A stretch of 64,000 bases of DNA, taken from assembly GCF_023544445.1 (NCBI RefSeq), contig NZ_JALPVJ010000030.1, positions 1 through 64,000 of the forward strand. The letters are read 5' to 3'. Position numbers and translations under genes: made by a program. Numbering within the stretch: the first letter of the stretch is position 1; every line of letters begins with the position of its first letter. The DNA is from Actinoplanes sp. M2I2. GTDB taxonomy: Bacteria > Actinomycetota > Actinomycetes > Mycobacteriales > Micromonosporaceae. Shown piece by piece: positions 25,030-34,531 of this stretch. The notes under the pieces were generated by a model. It saw only the letters and a list, made by a program, of their open reading frames with translations. It was not told the DNA's origin and made no database searches.

Positions 25030-25893
25030 TCACCGGCCCGCAGCGAGCCCTTCGAGCACGGAACGCACCGTGGTCGCCGGACGGCCCAGCAGTTTTTCCA
25101 GCGTGGGGTCGGTCACGGCGAACTCGCCCCGCCGCGCCGCCCGGAACATCCCGAGGGTGAAGTCGGCGGCCGGCGCGGGCATGCCACCGCCCACCGCGGC
25201 GGTCCTCCACTCGTCGTCGCTGACGACCACGCGCGTGATCGGGCGCCCGCTCAGCTCGCTGAGAACGGCGGCGACGGCCTCCAGGTCGAGCGTCTCGGGG
25301 GCGGTCAGCGGCGGGGTCACGCCGTCGAGCACGCCGTCCTCGGCCAGGGCGATCGCCGCCACCTCGGCCAGGTCGTCGTGTGCGGTCCACGAGAACGGGC
25401 CGTCCTCGGGGAGGGCCAGCCGGCCGGTCTCGAGCGCCGCGCCGAGGTAGTAGCCCAGGGTGTTGGTGTAGAAGCCGTTGCGCAGGGCGGTGAACGGGAT
25501 GCCGGACCCGGTCAGGTAGTCCTCGGTCGCGGCGTGCGTGTGCTGCGGGGCGAACAGCGACGTGGGCGACGCGGCCTGGTGGCTCGTGTAGAGCACCCGC
25601 CGCACCCCGGCCGTCCGGGCGGCGTCGATCGCGGCCTTGTTGGCCGCCACCGCCGCGTCACCACGGATGGCCGCCGAGATGATCAGGACGCGGTCGGCGC
25701 CCTCGAAGGCGTACGGCAGGCCGCCGGGCGCGGTGAAGTCGCCGGCCCGGACCCGCACGCCCCGCTCGGCCAGCGACGCGGCCTTGTCGACGTCGCGGAC
25801 GCTGACGCCGACCTCGGAGGCGGGCACCCGGTCGAGCAGCCGTTCGACGACGCGCGATCCGAGCTGGCCGGTGGCGCCGGTGATGACGATCAT
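25030..25893 (-). CDS. NmrA-like NAD(P)-dependent oxidoreductase
   Basis: The 287-residue protein is an atypical short-chain reductase with GATGQLGSRVV at its N-terminus. It resembles quinone oxidoreductase 2 (QorB/YtfG) and NmrA-type redox sensors. The classical YxxxK is not evident, as is typical of the group. GAGGGAG precedes the ATG by 6 nt. It is divergent from a TetR regulator with an 84-bp gap that contains operator-like repeats, so repression by that regulator is likely. Confidence 0.85.
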   Translation of the reverse strand: MIVITGATGQLGSRVVERLLDRVPASEVGVSVRDVDKAASLAERGVRVRAGDFTAPGGLPYAFEGADRVLIISAAIRGDAAVAANKAAIDAARTAGVRRVLYTSHQAASPTSLFAPQHTHAATEDYLTGSGIPFTALRNGFYTNTLGYYLGAALETGRLALPEDGPFSWTAHDDLAEVAAIALAEDGVLDGVTPPLTAPETLDLEAVAAVLSELSGRPITRVVVSDDEWRTAAVGGGMPAPAADFTLGMFRAARRGEFAVTDPTLEKLLGRPATTVRSVLEGLAAGR

Positions 25894-25950
25894 GATGACT
25901 CCCTCGTTTCCATTGGTACGCCACTGACGTTAGCACTGATCCGCTGGACG

Positions 25951-25968
25951 TTAACAAGGGACTGTTAT
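25951..25968. promoter_or_regulatory. Candidate TetR operator
   Basis: TTAACA-N6-TGTTAT forms an inverted repeat with one mismatch and overlaps the TetR -10 (25966-25971). A direct copy of the left arm (ACGTTAGCA, about 25927-25935) lies 23 bp upstream of ACGTTAACA, towards the NmrA-type gene. Confidence 0.55.
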
Positions 25969-25971
25969 CAT
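25966..25971 (+). promoter_or_regulatory. -10 element of a leaderless promoter (TetR gene)
   Basis: TATCAT ends 6 nt before the ATG at 25978. Confidence 0.65.
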
Positions 25972-25977
25972 CGCTAC

Positions 25978-26700
25978 ATGACAGTTGCGGAGACGGCAGC
26001 CGACCGGGGCAGCCGGGTCAGAATCGTCGAGGCGGCCGCGCGACTGCTGCGTGAGCAGGGCGTCCGGGCGGTGACCACGCGCGCGGTGTCCCAGGCGGCC
26101 GGCGTGCAGGCGCCCACCATCTACCGCCAGTTCGGCGACAAGGACGGCCTGATCGACGCGGTCGCCGAGCACGTCATGGCCACCTACGTCGCCGCCAAGT
26201 CGGAGACGGCGGCGGGCGAGGGCGATGATCCGGTGGCCGACCTGCGCGCCGCGTGGCGGGCGCACATCGACTTCGGCCTGGCCAACCCCGGCCTGTACGC
26301 GCTGCTGACCAACCCCGACCGGGCCGAGCGCTCCCCCGCGACGGCCACCGGCATCGAGGTGCTCCGGGCCCGCGTACGCCGGGTGGCCGCGGCCGGCCGG
26401 CTGCGCGTCGACGAGGACCGCGCCGTCGCCATGATCCACGCGGCCGGCGCCGGCACGGTGCTCGCGCTGGCGGGGCAGCCGGCCGGGCAGCGCGACCCCG
26501 ACCTCGCCGAAGCCATGTTCCACACCGTGGCCGCCACCCTCTTCACGACCGCGCCCGCGACCCCGGACGCCGAGGTGGCCACGGTCGCGGTCACGTTCGC
26601 CACCGTGCTGCCCGGCCTGCCCGGTCTCACCGACGCCGAACGGGCCCTGATGGCCGAGTGGCTGAGCCGGTCCCTGACCCACCTCCGCACCGCGGGCTAG
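25978..26700 (+). CDS. TetR-family transcriptional regulator
   Basis: The 240-residue protein has a TetR N-terminal helix-turn-helix: RIVEAAARLLREQGVRAVTTRAVSQAAGVQ followed by TIYRQFGDKDGL, given here in two parts around residues 15-65. The C-terminal ligand domain is Ala-rich. It probably represses the divergent NmrA/GH13 transcription unit and itself through the dyad at 25951-25968. The leaderless -10 fixes the start. A strong bidirectional terminator follows 7 bp after the stop. Confidence 0.9.
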   Translation: MTVAETAADRGSRVRIVEAAARLLREQGVRAVTTRAVSQAAGVQAPTIYRQFGDKDGLIDAVAEHVMATYVAAKSETAAGEGDDPVADLRAAWRAHIDFGLANPGLYALLTNPDRAERSPATATGIEVLRARVRRVAAAGRLRVDEDRAVAMIHAAGAGTVLALAGQPAGQRDPDLAEAMFHTVAATLFTTAPATPDAEVATVAVTFATVLPGLPGLTDAERALMAEWLSRSLTHLRTAG

Positions 26701-26706
26701 CGGGCG

Positions 26707-26756
26707 CTGTTTCGTGGTGTGAGCCGGGCCGCGGCGTGGCTCACACCACGAAACAG
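26707..26756. terminator. Perfect 19-bp bidirectional terminator hairpin
   Basis: CTGTTTCGTGGTGTGAGCC (26707-26725) pairs perfectly with 26738-26756 around a 12-nt GC-rich loop. It fills the 60-bp gap between the convergent TetR and MazG-like genes. Each arm ends with TTTC/GAAA at the stem base, so it can serve both strands. Confidence 0.85.
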
Positions 26757-26760
26757 GCAG

Positions 26761-27090
26761 CTAGCGGACGTCGCCGCTTCCGCCCAGCACTCCACGGTCC
26801 CGCCGGTCGGCCAGCTTCGCGACGTTGGCCGCGGCCACCTCCTCGAGCGACAGGTCGAAGTGGTCGGCCAGGACGGCGACGTACCAGAGCACGTCCCCGA
26901 GTTCCTTTTTCAGATCCTCGGTGTCCCACCGGGAGAAGTCGCTGCCCCTGTCGCGCACGACCTTCTTGGCCTTCTCGGCGATCTCCCCGGTCTCCCCCAC
27001 GAGGCCGAGCAACAGGTGGAACACCTCGTTGGGGGTGTCCCGGGGAGCGGCGGTGCCCAGGGCGGCCCGCTGATAGTCGTTCAGTTCCAT
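26761..27090 (-). CDS. MazG-like nucleotide pyrophosphohydrolase
   Basis: The 109-residue all-helical protein has the MazG/dUTPase-like metal-binding pattern: GLVGETGEIAEKAKK followed by KKELGDVLWYV, supplying the ExxE and ExxD acidic residues. Such enzymes hydrolyse (d)NTPs to monophosphates and pyrophosphate for pool cleaning. A TATAAG lies 5 nt before the ATG and AGAGGG overlaps it, so initiation may be leaderless or by a very close ribosome binding site. Confidence 0.8.
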   Translation of the reverse strand: MELNDYQRAALGTAAPRDTPNEVFHLLLGLVGETGEIAEKAKKVVRDRGSDFSRWDTEDLKKELGDVLWYVAVLADHFDLSLEEVAAANVAKLADRRDRGVLGGSGDVR

Positions 27091-27203
27091 GCCCTCTTAT
27101 ACCGGTGCGCCGTCCCACTGCCACGACGGACGGAGGGGCCGGCCGGGCTGCGCCACGCGGCCGGTCGCCTACGCCGGGGGCGGAGATCGACCCGGAACAG
27201 GAC

Positions 27204-27230
27204 CGCGGCCGAGGAGAAACCCCGGCCGCG
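27204..27230 (-). terminator. Candidate terminator of the sugar ABC operon
   Basis: An 8-bp inverted repeat (CGCGGCCG, 27204-27211 and 27223-27230) with an 11-nt loop lies 46 nt past the permease stop. No U-tract follows, so support is moderate. Confidence 0.45.
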
Positions 27231-27275
27231 ATCACCTGCTGCTTCTTGAAGCGGATCAGCACTTTCCGGTGCGGG

Positions 27276-28525
27276 TCAGCGGCTGGCGCCGGCCCGCCGC
27301 TTGGTCCACACGTCGAACGCGACCGCGGCCAGCAGGACCGCGCCCTTCACGAGCAGGACCTGCTCGCTGGCCGCGCCGATCAGGCTCATGCCGTTGTTGA
27401 TCACGCCCATGATCAGACCGCCGGTGATGGCCCCGACGACCTTGCCGACGCCGCCCTGCACCGCCGCGCCGCCGATGAACGCGGCGGCGATCGCGTCCAG
27501 CTCGAACTGGTCGCCGCCGGTCGGGTTGGCCTGGTTGAGCCGGCCCGCGAAGATGACGCCGGCCAGCGCGGCCAGCACGCCCATGTTCACGAAGATCCAG
27601 AACACGACGGACTTGACCTTCACGCCGGACAGGGTCGCCGCCTGCAGGTTGCCGCCGACCGCGTAGATCTGCCGGCCGAAGACGGCCCGGTTGGTCAGCA
27701 GCGAGTAGCCGAGCACGAGCGCGGCCAGCAGCACGAGCACCCACGGCACGTTGCGGAACCGCGCGAGCTGCACCATGACGAACAGGAGGACGACCGCGGC
27801 GATCGCGATCTTCGCGATGAACAGCGGCAGCGGCTCGACGGCCTGGCCGAAGCGCAACCGGCCGGCCCGCGAGCGCCACTGCGTGACCACGATGCCGACC
27901 ACCGCCGCGACACCGATCAGGATGCTGAACAGGTCGGCCCCGCCGAGCCCGCCCAGCCCGATGTTGCCCAGATAGCCGTTGGTGAAGCCGTTCGACAGGG
28001 TCCGCACCTCGTCGGGGAACGGGCCGATGCCCCGGTTGCCGAGGATGTTGTATGTGACCGCGCGGAACAGCAGCATGCCGGCGAGCGTGACGATGAACGC
28101 CGGGATCCCGAAGTACGCCACCCAGTAGCCCTGCCACGCCCCGATCAGCCCGCCGACCAACAGCGTGATCAGCACGGCCAGCGGCCAGGGCACGTCGTGG
28201 TTGACCATCAGCACGGCCGCGACCGCGCCGCAGGCGGCCACGATCGAGCCCACCGACAGGTCGATGTGCCCGGCGATGATCACCAGGATCATGCCGATGG
28301 CCAGGATCAGGATGTACGAGTTCTGGACGATGATGTTGCTGATGTTCTGCGGGGCGAGCATGTCGCCGCCGGTGAGGATCGTGAACAGCAGCACGATCGC
28401 CGCGAACGCGATGTAGATGCCGCTCTGCCGCAGATTGATCGAGAAGCGGCGCGGGCCGGGCGCGCGGTCGCCGGGAACGGCCGGCTGCTGACCGACCATG
28501 AAGTCGGCGTTGGGCGGGGCGACGC

Positions 28526-28529
<4 letters not shown>
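27276..28529 (-). CDS. mmsB: Monosaccharide ABC permease, MmsB/XylH type
   Basis: The 417-residue protein has about ten to twelve hydrophobic helices and the family motifs GHIDLSVGSIVA and FGRQIYAVGGN. It is the permease of a CUT2 sugar transporter. Its length suits the MmsB/XylH group, which is longer than RbsC. The ATG overlaps the stop of the ATPase gene (ATGA), so translation is coupled. It is the last gene of the operon. Confidence 0.9.
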
Positions 28530-30057
<1,528 letters not shown>

Positions 30058-30058
<1 letters not shown>

Positions 30059-31185
30059 TACTTCAGCTGAGCCTCGGTGTAGTAGCCGCTGTCGACGAGC
30101 TCCTTCTTGTAGTTCGCCTTGTCGACGATCACGGACTCGAGCAGCTGCGACGGCACGATCTTCTCGCCGTTGTCGTAGTCGGTCGTGTTGTTGGTCTTCG
30201 GCGTCTGACCCTTGAGCACGGCGTCGGCCATCTCGACGGTCGTCTTGGCCAGCTCCCGCGTGTCCTTGTAGATCGTCGAGTACTGCTCGTCGCGCAGGAT
30301 CGACTTGACCGACGCCTCCTCGGCGTCCTGACCGGTGACCACCGGGTAGGGCTGGGCCGGCGTGCCGTACCCGTTGCTCTTGAGCGCCGAGAGGATGCCG
30401 ATCGAGAGGCCGTCGTACGGGGAGAGAACGCCGTCGACCTTGGCCCCGCCGCGGTAGGTGGAGGTCAGCAGGTTCTCCATCCGGTCCTGGGCGGTCTTGG
30501 CCTGCCAGCGCAGGATCGCGACGGTCTTGAAGTCGGCCTGCTTGCTCTTCACGACCAGCGTGCCGTCGTCGATCTTCGGCTTGAGCACGCTCATGGCGCC
30601 GTTGAAGAAGAACGTGGCGTTGTTGTCGTCCGGCGAGCCGGCGAAGAGCTCGATGTTGAACGGGCCCTTGGCGTCGTCCGCCGAGCCGTCCGCCTTGAGC
30701 ACCTTGAGCCCGGTCAGCAGCGACGTCGCCTGCTGCACGCCGACCTTGAAGTTGTCGAACGTCGCGTAGTAGTCGACGTTGGGACTGTTGCGGATCAGCC
30801 GGTCGTAGGCGATGACCGGGATCTTGTTGGCCTTCGCGTTCTCGAGCTGGGTCGTGATCGCGGTGCCGTCGATCGAGGCGACGATCAGCAGCTTGGCGCC
30901 CTTGGTGATCTGGTTGTCGAGCTGCTGCGTCTGCGTCGGGATCTTGTCCTCGGCGTATTGGAGGTCGACCTGGTAGCCGAGCGCCTCGAGCTGCTTCTTG
31001 ACGTTGTCGCCGTCGCTGATCCAGCGCTCCGAGGAGCGGGTCGGCATGGTGACACCGATCAAGGCGCCCTGGCTGTCACCGGCGCCGGCTTCCTTGTCGA
31101 CAGTCTTCTCACTGGAACCACACGCGGCCAGCGAGGTGGCGAGCACGGCGGCGGAAACCACCGCACCCATCCTGGACAGTCTCAT
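30058..31185 (-). CDS. chvE: Sugar-binding lipoprotein, ChvE/XylF type
   Basis: The 375-residue precursor has a lipoprotein signal peptide with lipobox LAAC at about residue 20. The mature domain is a cluster B type I sugar-binding protein similar to ChvE and to multiple-monosaccharide-binding proteins, ending GYYTEAQLK. Likely ligands are pentoses, galactose or glucose, but this cannot be resolved here. The ATG at 31185 has GGAG 8-9 nt upstream; a longer frame to 31269 lacks a signal peptide at its end. It is first in the chvE-mmsA-mmsB operon, which has no local regulator gene. Confidence 0.9.
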
Positions 31186-31230
31186 GCGAGGAACTCCTTC
31201 ATCGGGTCCGTCGGGGCGGGGGTGCGCATG

Positions 31231-31260
31231 AGTGTGAACGGTCACACAAGAAGGTGTCAA
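31231..31260 (-). promoter_or_regulatory. Promoter of the chvE-mmsAB operon
   Basis: A perfect -35 TTGACA (plus-strand 31255-31260) is followed after 18 nt by CACACT (31231-31236). Confidence 0.6.
31232..31247. promoter_or_regulatory. Dyad overlapping the chvE -10
   Basis: GTGTGA-ACGG-TCACAC is a perfect 6-bp inverted repeat with a 4-nt centre. It covers the -10 and part of the spacer, a position suited to repression. Confidence 0.6.
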
Positions 31261-31298
31261 CCGTTTCAAGCAACGTTGCCGACATGTGGCCGAAACGT

Positions 31299-31312
31299 TG
31301 TTATCGATAACA
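31299..31312. promoter_or_regulatory. 14-bp perfect palindrome upstream of chvE
   Basis: TGTTATCGATAACA is a perfect palindrome with central CG, like LacI/GalR-type operators. It lies about 40 bp upstream of the chvE -35. The neighbouring CAACGTTG (31271-31278) and AAACGTTG (about 31293-31300) form another repeated element. Confidence 0.65.
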
Positions 31313-31455
31313 GCGGCCGCACCAGCAGTGGCACGGCCGTCGATGCACGCTCACCAGGCCGGATCGACACCGGTCGTCGCCGGCCGTCGCCGGTCGTCGC
31401 CTTGCCCGTCCCGGGCATTCCCCCGCGGGTGATCGTCGGCGGGTCCCGTGGCCGA

Positions 31456-31461
31456 TACCGT
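31456..31461 (+). promoter_or_regulatory. -10 element of a leaderless promoter (GNAT gene)
   Basis: TACCGT ends 7 nt before ATG 31469. The same hexamer serves endonuclease V. Confidence 0.55.
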
Positions 31462-31468
31462 CCGTACC

Positions 31469-31870
31469 ATGACCGCCACCCTCGTCACCCGTTTCGCCGT
31501 CGACGACCGGGAACTCAGCGCCCTGCACGCGCGGGCCTTCGGCGGCGACCCGACGCGGGTCGTGCCGTGGGCGCAGCGGCTCGAACGGCACGCGCTCACC
31601 TGGATCGGGGCGTTCGAGGACGGCCGGCTGGCCGGGTTCGTCCAGGTGTGCTGGGACGGCGGGGCGCACGCCTTCCTGCTCGACACGGCCGTCGATCCGG
31701 ACCGGCAGCACGGCGGCCTCGGGACGGCCCTGGTCGCCGCGGCCACCACCGAGGCCCGTGCGGCCGGGTGCGCATGGTTGCACGTCGACTTCGAGCCGCA
31801 CCTGCGGCACTTCTACCTGGACAGCTGCCGCTTCCGGCCGACCGGGGCCGGTCTGATCGGTCTGCGCTGA
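31469..31870 (+). CDS. GNAT-family N-acetyltransferase
   Basis: The 133-residue protein is a single GNAT domain. The acetyl-CoA-binding motif A is DRQHGGLGTALVAAA (consensus R/QxxGxG/A), preceded by the beta strand FLLDTAVDP. The substrate is unknown. The leaderless -10 sets the start at 31469 rather than the GTG at 31448. It stands alone between the chvE regulatory region and a convergent gene 22 bp downstream. Confidence 0.85.
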   Translation: MTATLVTRFAVDDRELSALHARAFGGDPTRVVPWAQRLERHALTWIGAFEDGRLAGFVQVCWDGGAHAFLLDTAVDPDRQHGGLGTALVAAATTEARAAGCAWLHVDFEPHLRHFYLDSCRFRPTGAGLIGLR

Positions 31871-31892
31871 CCGGCTGCTCGCCGTTCGGCTG

Positions 31893-32405
31893 TCACGGCG
31901 CCAGCGGCTCGGTCGAGCCGTCGGCCAGAGCCTGCTTGATCTTGTGGAGACCGGTGCGGATCAAGCGGCCGTAGTCGTCGTCCGGGAGGCTGTCGAGCTC
32001 GGCTTCGGCCTCGGCGACGTGACGGTGCGCCTCGGCCTCGTGGCCGGATCGACGGTGCGCGTCGGCCAGGTTCAGGTGCAGCGACGGCAGGAACGCCCGT
32101 ACCTGGAACGAGTTGTTGTACTTCTGGGCCCGTTCGTCGGTGAGATCGGTGACGGCCACGAGCGCCCGCTGGTCCCACGTCAGCTCGTCGGCGACCGAGT
32201 CCTGCAGGTCGGCCAGGAAGTGGGCGATCGTGCACCGGTGCAGGGCATCGCCGGTCTCGCCCCACAGCCGTTCCAACTCCTGGCGCGCTCCGGCGCGGTC
32301 ACCGGCACGGCCCCGCTCGATGGTGGCGACGATCGCCGTCATGACCTCGTCGGCCTCGTTCTCACGGGATTCCGGCACGGTTCGCTCCTGGGAAGGCTCC
32401 GACAC
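31893..32405 (-). CDS. TPR-like protein of unknown function
   Basis: The 170-residue acidic, helical protein has TPR-like segments (ARQELERLW, LHLNLADAHRRSGHEAEAHRHV). Similar tetratricopeptide-like proteins are scattered in actinomycetes without an assigned role. The GTG at 32405 has no clear ribosome binding site; ATG 32342 (MTAIVATIERG) with GACGAGG just upstream is an alternative that keeps all helices. Confidence 0.6.
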   Translation of the reverse strand: MSEPSQERTVPESRENEADEVMTAIVATIERGRAGDRAGARQELERLWGETGDALHRCTIAHFLADLQDSVADELTWDQRALVAVTDLTDERAQKYNNSFQVRAFLPSLHLNLADAHRRSGHEAEAHRHVAEAEAELDSLPDDDYGRLIRTGLHKIKQALADGSTEPLAP

Positions 32406-32456
32406 GACCGCTGCGATGGTGCCCCCTCGACCAGGTCGAGAGTCAACCCCCGGGCG

Positions 32457-33395
32457 TCATTTCGACTCCAGCCGTCCCAGCGCATGGGTGTCGGCGAGAA
32501 CCGTTCGAGCCCGGTCCCAGTCGGTGTGGCCGACGCCGGTGACGTGGCGCAGATAGGCGAGGGTGACCTGCTGGACGAGGGCGACCCGGACCGGGTCCTC
32601 GTCGGTCGTCTCGGCCGACCGGTAACCGGAGATGCCGCCGAGGAAGTGCTCGCCGCCGTGGACGGTGAGCAGGCTCTTGGTGCCACGGCTGAGGGTGTAG
32701 GGATCGCTGGTCCAGGCCGGTCCCCGGGTGGAGAGCGGCAGATCGTCCTTGTCGCCGGCGACGACCAGTCCGGGCGCGGTGATGTGGGAGAAGTCCTGAT
32801 CTCGCAACCACGGCAGGTGCTCGTGGGCGAAGGGAGTCAGTTCGTCGCCACCCTTTCCCGCCGTGGCCAGCTGGATGCTGGCCATGACCCGGGCGTCGGA
32901 CAGATCCTCGGCGATGCCGGTCCGCGGGTCGGTGACGCGCAGACCCACGAGGAGGCCCGCCGTCTGACCGCCGAAGGAGTGACCGGCCGCGACGACGCGA
33001 CCGTGATCGACCCGGCCGGACAGTCCGGGCACGGATGCCTCCAAACTGTCGAGGTCGTCCAGGATGCGCTTCAGGTCCTGCACGCGGTGCCGCCAGAACT
33101 GGGCCCTGCGAGGGTCGCTCGCGGCAAAGTCGTAGCGCATCGAGTCGAGGTGGGTGGCCTGGACGACGACGAAACCGTGGGACGCCCAGTGATCGGCCAG
33201 GGGCGCGTAGCCATCCAGGTGCGAACCGAATCCGTGGGCGAACAGCACGACCGGCAGGTTCGTGCCGGTGATCGGGGCGGACACGCGGACGTGCAGGTCC
33301 TCGCCGCGCCGCGGCTCGGCCAGCACAAGTGGCTGCACCGCCACGAACGGGGTGGGCGAGGGTCCGGTGAGCCCGGTGGCCGGGTACGTGATCAT
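32457..33395 (-). CDS. Alpha/beta hydrolase (dienelactone hydrolase / PAF-acetylhydrolase-like)
   Basis: The 312-residue protein is an alpha/beta hydrolase with nucleophile Ser in GHSFGG about residue 140. Its oxyanion segment is LFAHGFGS, with a likely acidic residue in AGDKDDLP and His in GGEHFLGG. No signal peptide is seen, so it is a cytoplasmic esterase of unknown substrate. GAGG lies 8 nt before the ATG. It is divergent from a MerR regulator and its promoter carries the dyad at 33454-33469. Confidence 0.85.
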   Translation of the reverse strand: MITYPATGLTGPSPTPFVAVQPLVLAEPRRGEDLHVRVSAPITGTNLPVVLFAHGFGSHLDGYAPLADHWASHGFVVVQATHLDSMRYDFAASDPRRAQFWRHRVQDLKRILDDLDSLEASVPGLSGRVDHGRVVAAGHSFGGQTAGLLVGLRVTDPRTGIAEDLSDARVMASIQLATAGKGGDELTPFAHEHLPWLRDQDFSHITAPGLVVAGDKDDLPLSTRGPAWTSDPYTLSRGTKSLLTVHGGEHFLGGISGYRSAETTDEDPVRVALVQQVTLAYLRHVTGVGHTDWDRARTVLADTHALGRLESK

Positions 33396-33453
33396 GGAAT
33401 TGCCTCTTTCCGGTACGAGCGACGGGGCGCCTTGCGCAGCGACTACGCTAAAG

Positions 33454-33469
33454 TTGACGTTGACGTCAA
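33454..33469. promoter_or_regulatory. Candidate MerR operator in the divergent promoter
   Basis: TTGACGT-TG-ACGTCAA is a perfect 7-bp inverted repeat. For the hydrolase (minus strand), -35 TTGACG (plus-strand 33464-33469) and a -10-like TAGTCG are 18 nt apart, so the dyad lies in the long spacer as expected for MerR-activated promoters. Confidence 0.6.
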
Positions 33470-33512
33470 AGGGAAGCTTTTGCGTCCTGGATCACACGGC
33501 AAGGAGCCGGAG

Positions 33513-33893
33513 ATGCGCATTGGGGAACTCGCCCGCCGGACGGGCGTCACCACCCGGGCTCTGCGGTACTACGAGGAGCAGAACCTGCTCACGGCCGAGC
33601 GCGGCCGCACCGGCCAGCGCCACTATCCAGAGGTCGCGATCGATCAGGTCCGGCTGATCCGGGAGCTGTACGCGGCCGGTCTCTCCAGCAAGACCATCGC
33701 CGAGCTGACCCCCTGCGTCATCGACGGCAACGCGACACCCGCGCTCCTGGACCGGTTGGCCGCCGAACGGGATCGCCTCGACCGGCACATCTCCGACCTC
33801 ACGCACACCCGGAACAAGCTCGACACGGTCCTCGCGAGCGCCTCGGCCAACCTGCGAACCGGGGCGTCCTGCCGGTCGGACGCGGCTGCCTGA
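33513..33893 (+). CDS. MerR-family transcriptional regulator
   Basis: The 126-residue protein has an N-terminal winged helix (MRIGELARRTGVTTRALRYY) and the usual long coiled-coil dimerisation helix near residues 80-110. No C-terminal effector domain or metal-binding Cys cluster follows, apart from a single Cys near the end. AAGGAG lies 7 nt before the ATG. It probably controls the divergent hydrolase and itself. Confidence 0.9.
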   Translation: MRIGELARRTGVTTRALRYYEEQNLLTAERGRTGQRHYPEVAIDQVRLIRELYAAGLSSKTIAELTPCVIDGNATPALLDRLAAERDRLDRHISDLTHTRNKLDTVLASASANLRTGASCRSDAAA

Positions 33894-33937
33894 AACGGGG
33901 TCTGCGCGGGGGGCCGGGTTGGGGCAGACTCGCGGGC

Positions 33938-34504
33938 ATGTCTGTCATGGTCCGCAGCGTTGATGAGCTCGCCTCCTACGTGGCCGGGGAGCGCCGCGTC
34001 AAGTATCTGTTCTTCTGGGGACACCAGGCCGAACGGGACGGGAGCGCGGGCGCGGGGTGCCTCAGTCAGTGGTGGCCGGCGGGGTTCGACGTCCAGGGGC
34101 GGGAGTTCGCCACCGCCGAGCACTACATGATGTGGCGCAAGGCGGTGTTGTTCGGTGACGACGCCATGGCCGGGCGGATTCTGACCGCGCCGCACCCGCA
34201 GGTGGCCAAGACGCTGGGTGGGCGGGTGTCCGGCTTCGAGCAGGCGGTCTGGCACGAGCACCGGTACGAGATCGTGGTGACCGGCAACCGGGCCAAGTTC
34301 GGGCAGCACGACGAGTTGCGCGACTACCTGCTGGGCAGCGGCGACCGGGTGCTGGTCGAGGCCAGCCCGCTCGACCGGGTCTGGGGCATCGGGCTCGGCC
34401 GCGACGATCCGGCCGCGGCCGACCCGCGCCGCTGGCGGGGCGCCAATCTGCTCGGCTTCGCCCTCATGGACGTCCGCGAGAGCCTGCGAGCAGACGCCGG
34501 CTGA
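33938..34504 (+). CDS. NADAR family N-glycosidase (YbiA-like)
   Basis: The 188-residue protein is a NADAR (DUF1768) domain: YLFFWGH, CLSQWWPAGF, and FATAEHYMMWRKA, where the Glu and the Trp-rich walls form the active site. The family includes YbiA, which cleaves N-glycosidic bonds of early riboflavin intermediates, and relatives that remove ADP-ribose from guanine in DNA. No ADP-ribosyltransferase (DarT-like) gene is adjacent, so a metabolic rather than antitoxin role is more likely here. ATG 33947 is a second possible start. Confidence 0.85.
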   Translation: MSVMVRSVDELASYVAGERRVKYLFFWGHQAERDGSAGAGCLSQWWPAGFDVQGREFATAEHYMMWRKAVLFGDDAMAGRILTAPHPQVAKTLGGRVSGFEQAVWHEHRYEIVVTGNRAKFGQHDELRDYLLGSGDRVLVEASPLDRVWGIGLGRDDPAAADPRRWRGANLLGFALMDVRESLRADAG

Positions 34505-34531
34505 CGGTCGGCCCGGTAAACGGGCGTGAGG

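Noticed and set aside
33900..33929. Inverted repeat GTCTGC...GCAGAC after the MerR gene
   Set aside because: The stem is only 6 bp with an 18-nt loop and has no U-tract; too weak to call a terminator.
33938..34504. NADAR gene as an antitoxin of a DarT-type system
   Set aside because: Neither neighbour encodes an ADP-ribosyltransferase-like protein.
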